A stretch of DNA of 7,739 nucleotides, from the NCBI GenBank assembly GCA_014523495.1, contig JAATVM010000132.1:1-7739 (forward strand), given 5' to 3'. Origin of the DNA: Nitrososphaerales archaeon TH1920 (lineage in GTDB: Archaea > Thermoproteota > Nitrososphaeria > Nitrososphaerales > Nitrososphaeraceae). The notes beneath the pieces are model-generated. The model was not told the origin of the DNA and ran no database searches. It worked only from the letters and a program-made list of their open reading frames with translations. Shown here piece by piece: positions 1 to 6,628 of this stretch. The position numbers and the translations under genes were made by a program. Position 1 is the stretch's first letter. Every line of letters starts with the position of its first letter.

Positions 1-24
1 AATCCTTTTAGTATTAGCTCCCAT
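1..24 (-). CDS. Possible N-terminus of a gene running off the left edge
   Basis: On the minus strand an ATG at 24-22 opens a frame that stays open to the window edge and reads MGANTKRI. Only eight codons are visible, so no function can be given. The support is positional: a TATA-like TTATATAA lies at 45-52, centred about 24 bp before the ATG, the same spacing seen before several other genes here. The frame is closed upstream by two TAA codons. It would follow the PsbP-like gene on the same strand but with its own promoter. It could be a chance frame. Confidence 0.3.
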
Positions 25-44
25 CTCTTTCTTATACCTATCAG

Positions 45-52
45 TTATATAA
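45..52 (-). promoter_or_regulatory. TATA-like box for the left-edge gene
   Basis: TTATATAA is centred about 24 bp upstream of the minus-strand ATG at 24-22, the normal distance from an archaeal TATA box to the transcription start. A leaderless transcript is inferred. Such boxes arise by chance in A+T-rich DNA. Confidence 0.3.
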
Positions 53-178
53 TTTGTGTTAGTTAATTATTATGGTTTAATTATACATCTAGAAATTGTG
101 TCAAATATTATGGACGAATTAGCCCTACTAAATATCTCACAATTGTTTACCATATTCAAGTAACACCTAAATAGAGTA

Positions 179-205
179 TCTCATGTTCTTGCAAAAGAAA
201 TGAGA
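179..205 (-). terminator. Hairpin just after the PsbP-like gene
   Basis: TCTCAT (179-184) pairs with ATGAGA (200-205), and TTCTT (186-190) pairs with AAGAA (195-199). This makes an 11-bp stem with one bulged base (G185) and a four-base loop. It begins one base beyond the TAA stop (207-209) of the minus-strand gene, so it most likely marks the mRNA 3' end, as a terminator or a stabilising hairpin. No long T-tract follows on the minus strand, so intrinsic termination is not certain. Confidence 0.5.
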
Positions 206-206
206 G

Positions 207-857
207 TTATCCCGTTCCATCTATCCTTAATGATTTTAAAATTTGTGTAACCGTGGGTAGATAAGTATCAAATTTCGAGCTTTCCACGCTATACTGGAAA
301 ACATAAACCTTATTGCCTATTGCTGTCCATGAATGCATTATCTCAAAAGAAATAGGATTTCCTATATTCGGTAACGTTGAGAATATTACCTGATAACCGG
401 GTTGTCCGGCAAGAGTAGTGGGATTTGAGCTTGATATATTAATTTCTTGTGTTTGATTAAGTGAGGAAAGTGTAGTATTAGTGAAGTCCTTGAGAGATAC
501 GTTTTGTTGATAGCTCATCACAGTGATAGTAAATCTAGCTGGTACTGGATCAGAAAGATTTTGTAGTGGCGCATAAAATCCAGCGACCTGCGTATATTCT
601 GGTAATCCACTAGTGGAGAAAGTCCAGTTTGAGGGGAACAGCATGAAGATTCCATGTTGTGGATTCCTATACGCTATTTCGTTCGGAGTAGTACCATTAG
701 TAACGTTTGATTCGAGTTGAAATCCATAGTTAGTCGTATTCATTTTTGATAGCGGTGTGTCTACAGCAGTAGCAGTTTGTGATACAACCATTATTTGAAA
801 TAATGTGGCCATACATATACATGCAAAAATCATTAAGGATCTTGTAATAAACTTCAT
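207..857 (-). CDS. Secreted PsbP-like protein
   Basis: A 216-residue exported protein. Residues 1-32 form a signal peptide: positive residues (K2, R6), a hydrophobic core, then a small-residue stretch around TATA (28-31). The mature part (about 63-213) reads like the PsbP/MOG1-type alpha-beta fold: a start around GIFMLFPSNWTFS (69-81), strands near 108-115 and 155-160, the turn LAGQPGYQV (149-157), a SWTAIGNKVYVFQYS block (176-190) and a closing helix ending in ILKSLRI. Such proteins are common and usually uncharacterised in ammonia-oxidising archaea; no photosystem role is implied. Nine N-x-S/T sequons (N40, 51, 54, 77, 100, 119, 127, 134, 140) fit an N-glycosylated protein outside the membrane. 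The ATG start is supported by the signal peptide right after it. An ATTAAA at 890-895 would give a short leader. The family call is from pattern only. Confidence 0.8.
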   Translation of the reverse strand: MKFITRSLMIFACICMATLFQIMVVSQTATAVDTPLSKMNTTNYGFQLESNVTNGTTPNEIAYRNPQHGIFMLFPSNWTFSTSGLPEYTQVAGFYAPLQNLSDPVPARFTITVMSYQQNVSLKDFTNTTLSSLNQTQEINISSSNPTTLAGQPGYQVIFSTLPNIGNPISFEIMHSWTAIGNKVYVFQYSVESSKFDTYLPTVTQILKSLRIDGTG

Positions 858-1156
858 ACTCTAAGTACCAAAAAGCAACACTTGAGTCCTTTAATTGTTT
901 CTATCATTTTTTGGCATTATATAATTTTCAATTGATAATCGATCAAATTTGTGTCATGATTAAGATTAACAAGCAATCATGTCAAAAACAATATTAAATA
1001 ATTTGTTCAAACAAAATATACTATCAGTAAATCAGATTATCAATTCAACAAAAAATGAGCTTTCTACTATACGTATTATATAGAAAATTAGATTAGAAAA
1101 TACTTGCTTAAATTAATAATAAAATCTATTTAAACCATAACGGATATATCTATACG
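858..1156. other. Divergent intergenic region with inverted repeats
   Basis: About 300 bp of very A+T-rich DNA between the minus-strand PsbP-like gene and the plus-strand zinc-ribbon gene; it should hold both promoters. I see no convincing gene. Two inverted repeats stand out: CATGATT (955-961) with AATCATG (975-981), and a longer-range 11-bp pair AATTGATAATC (930-940) with GATTATCAATT (1035-1045). Either could be a regulator site, but A+T-rich DNA produces such pairs easily. Confidence 0.4.
1129..1134 (+). promoter_or_regulatory. TATA-like box for the zinc-ribbon gene
   Basis: TTTAAA is centred about 25 bp before the ATG at 1157, as expected for a leaderless archaeal transcript. Its spacing supports the start chosen for this very short gene. 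Confidence 0.45.
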
Positions 1157-1291
1157 ATGGAAAGTATAAAATGTGACTATTGTAGAAAACATATCCATTC
1201 ATTAAATCAGTTCTTAGATATGTTTGTCTGTAATGAGTGTTATCATAAACTAATATCCCATTTATACTATCCAGGTAAAATCAGTGCTTAA
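1157..1291 (+). CDS. Small zinc-ribbon protein (44 aa)
   Basis: A 44-residue protein with two CxxC knuckles, C6-x2-C9 (CDYC) and C25-x2-C28 (CNEC), 15 residues apart. This is the layout of a treble-clef or zinc-ribbon fold binding one zinc ion; H12, H14 and H30 are further possible ligands. The short tail contains LISHLYYPGK. The function is unknown: tiny zinc-ribbon proteins in archaea may bind nucleic acid or protein partners, but nothing here fixes a target. The start is the first ATG, with TTTAAA at 1129-1134 at leaderless spacing and no Shine-Dalgarno site. The paired cysteines and the promoter make a chance frame unlikely. It stands alone, about 450 bp before ligD on the same strand, and is too far away to assume cotranscription. 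Confidence 0.65.
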   Translation: MESIKCDYCRKHIHSLNQFLDMFVCNECYHKLISHLYYPGKISA

Positions 1292-1739
1292 TTAATAAAT
1301 CTAGGTAGATTAGACTATTTAAAAGTAAAGTTTACTATGTTAAAGAAAGGACAATTTGTCCAATGTAAAATTGGTAAATGGAACGCAGCTTTTCCACTTA
1401 GTAACATCATTACTGGCCAGTTAGAATAAAATAACAAATATCAAGTCAATAAACCGTCCCGGCTTCGCTATGAGTATGTATGTGAGTTTATTTTAGTTCC
1501 TCCTTTATTCTATAATTATGTGTACTTCCTTGCAGGATTTCAATGTAACATATGTTTCTCCACGAACATTGCTGAGTCGTACGTCGATCTTACTCTAATA
1601 TTCATCTGCTATCGTAACTCCAGAATTTTTTCTGTCAATTAATAATTGAATTTATAGTTTGTAGTGCAATATTAAATAGCAAATGAGCAACGAGCCTAGA
1701 TTTATTATCTTTAACATAGAATTCTAGAAAAAGAGTGTA
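1292..1739. other. Intergenic region before ligD, no convincing gene
   Basis: About 450 bp without a supported gene. A 30-codon frame at 1337-1429 has no motif and no well-spaced promoter. A near-palindrome, TCAATT-AAT-AATTGA (1635-1649), lies about 100 bp before ligD and could be an operator, though it is short and A+T-rich. TTTATTAT at 1701-1708 is the best candidate ligD TATA box and would give a leader of about 15 bases to the ATG at 1746. The part around 1455-1475 is locally more GC-rich but folds into nothing I recognise. Confidence 0.4.
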
Positions 1740-1745
1740 TTGAAA

Positions 1746-4460
1746 ATGGCAGAATCAAAATTATCACTTGCAAACTATAAGAAGAAAAGAGATTTTACCA
1801 AAACTCATGAACCGAAAGGCAAGGTAAACCGTAGTTCTAAAAAAAAGAAATTAAGATCATTCGTTGTTCAAAAACATAATGCTTCAAGACTACACTACGA
1901 CTTTAGAATAGAATCTGAGTCTGGAGTTCTCATTTCATGGGCGGTGCCCAAAGGACCATCTATGGATCCGAGCAACAAGCGCTTAGCCGTTCTCGTCGAA
2001 GATCATCCCTTAGATTACTTAAAGTTTGAAGGTATCATTCCTCCTGGTAATTACGGCGCCGGTACTGTAATAGTATGGGATATTGGTTCTTACAGAACTG
2101 AGGATAGTATCTTAAAACAACTTGAAAGTGGGAAGATTTCTTTAGAATTGGATGGAAAAAAACTAAGAGGTAGGTTCACTTTAATTAGGACTCGGAATAA
2201 AAATCAATGGTTACTAATAAAAGTTAATGATGAGTTTGCATCAAATGAAGATTTGACAGTAACACATCCAGAATCTGTGCTCCGAAATGTGTCGACTTTA
2301 CAAGGAGTACATGAAGACAATACAAAAAAGGATGAAAAAAGCGGTACAGAAATGAACAATAGAATTAATAGCCCATCAATTGAACAATTAAATTCTAATT
2401 ACTCAATAGGAAATACTGACACGGACTACAATAATAAGGGAACAAAAGACTTTTTTGGCAGAGTCAAACCAATGTTGGCTTATCCCACTGATAAGGCTTT
2501 CAATAACAAAGAATGGGTTTTTGAGATAAAGTGGGATGGAGTAAGAGCTATCCTATTTAAAGAAAATGGTAAAATTAGGATTCAGTCACGAACTGGTAAC
2601 GACATTACCAAGAAGTATCCGGAGATAGTAAATTCAGCAGGAGAATCTCTCATGCAATGTAAATCAGCAATAATAGATGGTGAGATTGTGGTCCTTGATG
2701 ATAATGGTATCCCCAACTTTCAGGCTCATCAACGTAGAATGAATGTAGAAAGCGAGAAAGAAATTCTTGCACTATCGGCAGAAGTCCCTTGTACCTTCTA
2801 TGCTTTTGATGTGTTATATCAAGAGAATAAAAATTTGAAGAAATTAAGCTACCTAGAGCGGCGAGGTATTCTATCCCAGATTTTGAGAACAAATGATAGG
2901 ATTAAAATATCAGACTATATTGAAGAAAAAGGAATTGATATTCTCAAACGAAGTAAAGAACTCGAATTAGAGGGTATAATAGCTAAGCATAAATCGAGTA
3001 TTTATAGAGAAGGACTAAGATCAAGAGATTGGTTAAAGATTAAAAATACGAAAACTCAAGATTGTGTGGTTATAGGTTATACTAAGGGAATAGGTAATAG
3101 AACTAACCTATTTGGTTCCCTGCTATTAGCAGTATACAGTACAGAAGAAACAAAATTTAGATTCGTCGGACATACAGGAAGTGGTTTTGATTATGAGTTA
3201 CTTGATAGAGTATACTCAAAACTACAGGAAATTAAAATTGATTCTATGCCTATTGACCACCTTCCTTATATGAATAGAGAAACGACATGGGTAAAACCTG
3301 TTCTTGTTGTAGAAGTAAAATTCAATGAATGGACCAAAGATGGAATAATGCGAACGCCAATCTTCCTGAGATTTCGGGAAGATAAGAAATCCACAGAATG
3401 TACAATAGAAGCTGACAATCCGGCAAAGAGATATTCAAATAACTCGGACCATGAAATCAAAGAAGAATCTCACAATATGGCTGAAGTTAAAATTTCAAAT
3501 CCCAACAAAGTTTATTGGCCTAAGACAAGAGAACACCCTGAATTCACAAAAAAAGATCTAATCAATTACTATGAGTCTATAGCGCAATCAATTCTTCCTC
3601 ATTTAAAGGATCGACCTCTTTCACTTAGTCGTTATCCCAATGGGATATATGGAAAATCATTTTATCATAAGAATTGGGACCAAGCAAAACCAGATTTTGT
3701 AAAGACAGCTCAAGTCCATTCCGAACAAAGAAACGACAATATAAATTATTTAGTTTGTAACAATAAAGAGAGCCTTCTTTGGATCGCCAATCTGGGTTGC
3801 ATAGAAATGCATCCATTGTATAGCAGAATAAATGACTTTGACAGCTGCAACAGCTCCTCATTATTGTATGAAGAGAAATGTGGATTAAATTTTCCAGATT
3901 TCATAGTTTTTGATCTTGATCCCTACATTTATTCTGGTAAGGAAAAAAAAGGACAAGAACCAGAGTACAATAGTTCCGGATTTAGAGCAACCGTAGAACT
4001 TGCACTGGACTTGTATGATTTCTTAAGAGAATTGAAGATAAGTTCGTATATAAAAACATCTGGTAAATCGGGCTTACATATTTACGTTCCTATTATTAAT
4101 AACTATCCACATGAACAGACAAGAAATTTTTCTGAAATAATTGCAAAGATTATGATTTCCAAATATCCTAAAAAAGTAACTACCGAATGGAATACTTCAA
4201 AAAGAAAGGGAAAAGTATTCTTCGATTATAACCAAAACTCTAGGGGAAAGACTTTAGCATCTGTTTACTCGTTGAGACCCACTGCATCAGCAACTGTTTC
4301 AATGCCTATAGACTGGAAAAAATTAGATTCGATTCTTCCTACCGAATTTACTATTTTGAGCGTACCTCAGCTTATACGAAAAAATATTGATATATGGGCT
4401 GGTGTTCTTACCGAGAAGCAAAATATTAGTAAAATAATATCTAAAGTACAGGAAATCTGA
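1746..4460 (+). CDS. ligD: ATP-dependent DNA ligase LigD (PE-LIG-POL)
   Basis: Multifunctional end-joining enzyme: it trims and fills broken DNA ends and seals them, normally recruited by Ku. Numbered from the ATG at 1746 (904 aa). The 3'-phosphoesterase domain (about 35-163) has the QKHNASRLHYDFR signature with metal and phosphate ligands H44, H50, D52, R54, plus H87 in VEDHP. A Ser/Asn/Asp-rich linker follows (about 163-238). The ligase domain has motif I EIKWDG (nucleotidyl-lysine K262, R267), motif III YAFDVLY (352-358), motif IV EGIIAKH (409-415), motif V WLKIK (429-433) and an OB-fold ending RTPIFLRFREDK. A second linker (about 548-576) precedes the primase-like polymerase: FDLDP (D723, D725), SGKSGLH (H778) and third acid D827. 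All key residues are present, so it should be active. A TTG at 1740 could start it two codons earlier, but the ATG gives the more usual N-terminus. The order matches the Pseudomonas type; mycobacteria have POL first. Base composition matches its neighbours. Confidence 0.96.
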   Translation: MAESKLSLANYKKKRDFTKTHEPKGKVNRSSKKKKLRSFVVQKHNASRLHYDFRIESESGVLISWAVPKGPSMDPSNKRLAVLVEDHPLDYLKFEGIIPPGNYGAGTVIVWDIGSYRTEDSILKQLESGKISLELDGKKLRGRFTLIRTRNKNQWLLIKVNDEFASNEDLTVTHPESVLRNVSTLQGVHEDNTKKDEKSGTEMNNRINSPSIEQLNSNYSIGNTDTDYNNKGTKDFFGRVKPMLAYPTDKAFNNKEWVFEIKWDGVRAILFKENGKIRIQSRTGNDITKKYPEIVNSAGESLMQCKSAIIDGEIVVLDDNGIPNFQAHQRRMNVESEKEILALSAEVPCTFYAFDVLYQENKNLKKLSYLERRGILSQILRTNDRIKISDYIEEKGIDILKRSKELELEGIIAKHKSSIYREGLRSRDWLKIKNTKTQDCVVIGYTKGIGNRTNLFGSLLLAVYSTEETKFRFVGHTGSGFDYELLDRVYSKLQEIKIDSMPIDHLPYMNRETTWVKPVLVVEVKFNEWTKDGIMRTPIFLRFREDKKSTECTIEADNPAKRYSNNSDHEIKEESHNMAEVKISNPNKVYWPKTREHPEFTKKDLINYYESIAQSILPHLKDRPLSLSRYPNGIYGKSFYHKNWDQAKPDFVKTAQVHSEQRNDNINYLVCNNKESLLWIANLGCIEMHPLYSRINDFDSCNSSSLLYEEKCGLNFPDFIVFDLDPYIYSGKEKKGQEPEYNSSGFRATVELALDLYDFLRELKISSYIKTSGKSGLHIYVPIINNYPHEQTRNFSEIIAKIMISKYPKKVTTEWNTSKRKGKVFFDYNQNSRGKTLASVYSLRPTASATVSMPIDWKKLDSILPTEFTILSVPQLIRKNIDIWAGVLTEKQNISKIISKVQEI

Positions 4461-4591
4461 TACAACGTCAACTATTTAATAGCTTTAGCTAGATCGATAA
4501 ATCTCTTACTTTGAAAGTCAGTCATTAGCCATTCTATATAATTTTCATAAATCATTTTAAATTTTGTTGTGCACAATTAAGTAGCAACAAG

Positions 4592-4621
4592 CTTTCGGTT
4601 TTTGGCTCCGTTCACCGAAAG
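4592..4621. other. Hairpin 1 of the GC island
   Basis: CTTTCGGT (4592-4599) pairs perfectly with ACCGAAAG (4614-4621) around a 14-base loop (4600-4613). The 8-bp stem lies 130 bp after ligD. It could belong to a structured RNA or to a 3'-end element read from either strand. Confidence 0.5.
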
Positions 4622-4640
4622 TACAAAAAACTCCATAAAC

Positions 4641-4684
4641 GATGGAAGAGATGCCAAACACGGGGCTGGCAACTCCCTTTCATT
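4641..4684 (-). terminator. Hairpin 2 of the GC island, possible terminator
   Basis: A long stem: bases 4642-4650 pair with 4673-4683 (two unpaired C at 4676-4677, one G-T wobble), then an A/A mismatch (4651/4672), then TGCCA (4652-4656) pairs with TGGCA (4667-4671) around a ten-base loop. There are 14 pairs in all, plus a G-T pair at the base. Read on the minus strand, it begins 33 bases after the stop of the 73-aa gene and is followed by a run of six T (4630-4625), so it could end that transcript. It could equally be part of a small structured RNA. Confidence 0.45.
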
Positions 4685-4716
4685 TGATGCTTATTATTTA
4701 GATTACAAATACGATT

Positions 4717-4938
4717 TCATATCTTTTGGAAGAGAATTGTAACTATATCTGCTGTTGAGTTACCAACAATACTATCAAACTCATTCTTTGCTTTGTTGGT
4801 TATATTTTTTATTTCTGGAAGATTTCCAATTTTCTCTACACCCTTCTTAACACCAGTAAAAAATGTGTCCCAACCTAACCCTATCAATGCCAAAATAACT
4901 AGAATTGCTAATATAAGAACAATCCATCCTATCAACAA
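4717..4938 (-). CDS. Small single-helix membrane protein
   Basis: A 73-residue protein. Residues 3-23 form one strongly hydrophobic helix (from IGWIVLILAI to IGLGW), followed by a lysine-rich, helix-forming tail (about 30-58: VKKGVEKIGN, then TNKAKNEFDS) and a hydrophobic C-end. The positive charges after the helix suggest the tail lies in the cytoplasm. It resembles small conserved hypothetical membrane proteins of ammonia-oxidising archaea; function unknown. The start is TTG at 4938-4936, the earliest possible because TAA lies two codons upstream; a second TTG follows directly. TTTAAA at 4962-4967 is centred 26 bp before the first TTG and supports it as a leaderless start. It diverges from the DUF4328 gene and converges with ligD. 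Confidence 0.7.
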   Translation of the reverse strand: MLIGWIVLILAILVILALIGLGWDTFFTGVKKGVEKIGNLPEIKNITNKAKNEFDSIVGNSTADIVTILFQKI

Positions 4939-4961
4939 AAATTACTTCAGATATTGTATGC

Positions 4962-4967
4962 TTTAAA
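4962..4967 (-). promoter_or_regulatory. TATA-like box for the 73-aa gene
   Basis: TTTAAA on the minus strand is centred about 26 bp before the TTG start at 4938. The spacing fits a leaderless transcript and favours the first of two adjacent TTG codons. Confidence 0.5.
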
Positions 4968-5052
4968 CGTTGGGTAAAATACATTCTAATGTATTATAAG
5001 ATTAATTCTACGAAATAATTTAATTTCTATTGATACAAAAACATATTCACTT

Positions 5053-5060
5053 TTTATATA
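5053..5060 (+). promoter_or_regulatory. TATA-like box for the DUF4328 gene
   Basis: TTTATATA is centred about 22 bp before the ATG at 5078 and 27-28 bp before a second in-frame ATG at 5084. The usual spacing fits the second ATG slightly better, so the protein may start two residues later than annotated. Confidence 0.5.
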
Positions 5061-5077
5061 GTTTCATATAGTCTAAG

Positions 5078-5779
5078 ATGACAATGTACGTTCCATCATT
5101 TCGTTCCATTAGTAAAATATCGAAATGGGTAGTAAACTGGTGCGTCGCTGCTATAATTATTGCCCTAATCTATTCAATATTTCAATCTTATGAAATTATT
5201 CAGTACTTGTCTGATAATTTGATAAGTCTTTCAATCCTTGCAGTGGATTCCATTATAGGTACTATATATGGTATAGTAGGAATTATTCTCCTTATTCTTA
5301 CCCTGTATTGGTTTTACAGAGCAACTAAAAACGCTCACCAATTTGGAGCAAAAGAAATAACTTCTCCTGTGATGGCAGTAATTTGGTGGTTTATTCCAAT
5401 ATTAGAAATATGGAAACCATATCAAATTGCTCAACAAATATGGAGAGCAAGCAATCCACAAATAATTTTCTCAAATGGTACTGAATGGAAAAATTCACCA
5501 AGTTCAAAAAATATAAAATTATGGTGGTTCCTAGGATTATTATCCATCTTTGTAGTATTTGTTGGTTTAATTATTGGGATACAGGATGTCGGTTTGCAAT
5601 ACTATCTTGATCCACAACAAATGGAGCAAGTTTCACCAGTATCAAACAAGATAACATTTTATACAAACGTAGCAGGAATATTATCAAATATGATTCTCAT
5701 AATTTCTAGAATATTTTTTATACGTATGATAAAAGACATATTTGTCTGGCAAGAGATTAAATCTGGAAGATCAATTTAG
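5078..5779 (+). CDS. DUF4328-like multi-pass membrane protein
   Basis: A 233-residue membrane protein with about five hydrophobic segments: 18-36, 51-79, 98-112, 148-168 and 197-219. The middle carries the DUF4328 pattern: YWFYRATKNAHQFGA (77-91), a short loop, then VIWWFIPILEIWKPYQIAQQIWRAS (101-125), with tryptophans and the WFIP...WKPYQ...IWRAS run typical of that family. DUF4328 proteins are found in many bacteria and some archaea and have no established biochemical role, so none is assigned. A polar stretch (about 126-147) separates the third and fourth segments. The start is the first of two ATGs (5078 or 5084); see the promoter entry. It has its own promoter and converges with the next gene 70 bp away. 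No neighbour suggests a partner. Confidence 0.8.
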   Translation: MTMYVPSFRSISKISKWVVNWCVAAIIIALIYSIFQSYEIIQYLSDNLISLSILAVDSIIGTIYGIVGIILLILTLYWFYRATKNAHQFGAKEITSPVMAVIWWFIPILEIWKPYQIAQQIWRASNPQIIFSNGTEWKNSPSSKNIKLWWFLGLLSIFVVFVGLIIGIQDVGLQYYLDPQQMEQVSPVSNKITFYTNVAGILSNMILIISRIFFIRMIKDIFVWQEIKSGRSI

Positions 5780-5849
5780 ATTGGATTTAATCTCGTACTA
5801 TATTGCTATTAATTTAGGATTATAATTACTGAAGATCAAATGGTCTCTT

Positions 5850-6548
5850 TTAGAGTTTATAATGGATTCCATTGATGCAGTTGCCTGACTCAACTGAATA
5901 ACATACACAACCATCCTTTAACATTACATTTTGAAATGATATTGGATACTCTATTCCAGAATCATCCTTGTTTGGTATCAATGAATTATGAGGTACAAAA
6001 GTAATTGATTCTGGATCGTTCTTATCCGTAAGTCCAAACATAAGTTGAGATACTTGTACTTTATACTTGATTGCGTAAGGAAAGTTACCCATTTTATTCC
6101 ACCATTCAATTCCAGTAAATTGATTTCCTCCGATATAATCAAAGTTCGTACCAGCGAGAGAAAAATCAAAGGATTCTGATTGTACTGTGTTTTGATCAGT
6201 AAGAGTATATCTAATTCGTCTATTTACTTTGTCCATCATGATTATTCGCATATACGAATGCCCGATAGCGGGCAACACTTTCTTAAACCTGTACCTGTTA
6301 ATTCCCTGAAATATTGCTTCAAAGTAATCTTGATTATCGAATTGACAAATCAGATTCAATTCAATCGGTATATTGCGAATGTTAAAAAGTTCAAGTAGAT
6401 AAAGCATCCAAGATTTGTCCGGTATTTGATTTCCATTGTTGGCAATCAGCTTAATGACATCACATATAGCGGTCACACCTCCAGGAAATAATGGGGCACC
6501 TTGCTTCCTATCTATTATACGACAAAGGGAGCCTACCCAATAATGCAA
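5850..6548 (-). CDS. Unrecognised protein, start doubtful
   Basis: A 232-residue frame from a TTG at 6548. I do not recognise the family. The N-terminal third looks helical (VTAICDVIKLIANN; WMLYLLELFNI). The rest alternates polar and hydrophobic residues like a beta-rich domain, with an aromatic stretch FTGIEWWNKMGNFPYAIKY (144-162). A cysteine cluster C214, C216, C224 lies near the end (GCVCYSVESGNC). No signal peptide or membrane helix is evident. The start is odd: the next in-frame ATG is residue 48, inside the helical part, and no Shine-Dalgarno site precedes the TTG. Fifteen codons upstream, in the same frame, is a double ATG (6593-6588) with a TATA-like box at the right distance, but a TAG at 6572-6570 separates it from the frame. 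The gene may be recently inactivated, or translated from TTG behind a seven-codon leader frame. Confidence 0.6.
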   Translation of the reverse strand: MHYWVGSLCRIIDRKQGAPLFPGGVTAICDVIKLIANNGNQIPDKSWMLYLLELFNIRNIPIELNLICQFDNQDYFEAIFQGINRYRFKKVLPAIGHSYMRIIMMDKVNRRIRYTLTDQNTVQSESFDFSLAGTNFDYIGGNQFTGIEWWNKMGNFPYAIKYKVQVSQLMFGLTDKNDPESITFVPHNSLIPNKDDSGIEYPISFQNVMLKDGCVCYSVESGNCINGIHYKL

Positions 6549-6569
6549 TATGATTACAATGCACTCTAT

Positions 6570-6593
6570 CTAATTAAGATTTACTGCCATCAT
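6570..6593 (-). other. Seven-codon frame ending in an in-frame TAG
   Basis: ATG ATG at 6593-6588 begins MMAVNLN and stops at TAG (6572-6570). The same reading frame continues, without another stop, into the 232-residue protein. It is either the true N-terminus cut off by a nonsense change, or a short upstream open frame. No pyrrolysine use is expected in this archaeal group. Confidence 0.4.
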
Positions 6594-6617
6594 TCCTGAC
6601 AGAATTCGAATATAATG

Positions 6618-6623
6618 TATAAT
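6618..6623 (-). promoter_or_regulatory. TATA-like box pointing to the ATG at 6593
   Basis: ATTATA on the minus strand is centred about 27 bp before ATG 6593. It is 72 bp from the TTG at 6548, so the promoter fits the upstream ATG better than the annotated start. Confidence 0.4.
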
Positions 6624-6628
6624 TTAGT

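Larger units (their letters stand above)
4461..4716. other. Spacer after ligD with a GC-enriched island
   Basis: About 256 bp between the convergent ends of ligD and the small membrane protein gene. The first 130 bp are A+T-rich with nothing recognised. Bases 4591-4680 are about 48% G+C by hand count (43 of 90), clearly above the surrounding spacers, and carry two hairpins (listed separately). An 18-bp-scale search by eye found no tRNA, no known riboswitch core and no flanking target duplication. A 19-codon frame (4642-4701) crosses the second hairpin, but nothing supports its being translated. Confidence 0.5.

Noticed and set aside
1337..1429. 30-codon plus-strand frame
   Set aside because: No motif, no promoter at leaderless spacing (the nearest TTTAAA is only about 16 bp away), and a length expected by chance.
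1450..1480. Possible tRNA or small RNA in the locally GC-richer stretch before ligD
   Set aside because: No acceptor stem, anticodon arm or T-loop consensus could be drawn.
2650..3861. Three minus-strand frames of 64-80 codons inside ligD
   Set aside because: They lie opposite the conserved ligase and polymerase domains and read as non-protein-like antisense translation without promoters.
4585..4690. Insertion sequence or MITE at the GC island
   Set aside because: The hairpins suggested it, but I found no terminal inverted repeats bounding the island, no target duplication and no transposase fragment I could recognise.
4642..4701. 19-codon plus-strand frame in the GC island
   Set aside because: It coincides with the long hairpin, has no promoter and is very short. 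It might be a remnant of an older coding sequence, but nothing shows this.
5978..6398. Two short frames overlapping the 5850-6548 gene, one on each strand
   Set aside because: They overlap the longer frame, carry no domain pattern and have no promoter; the longer frame has the more protein-like composition.
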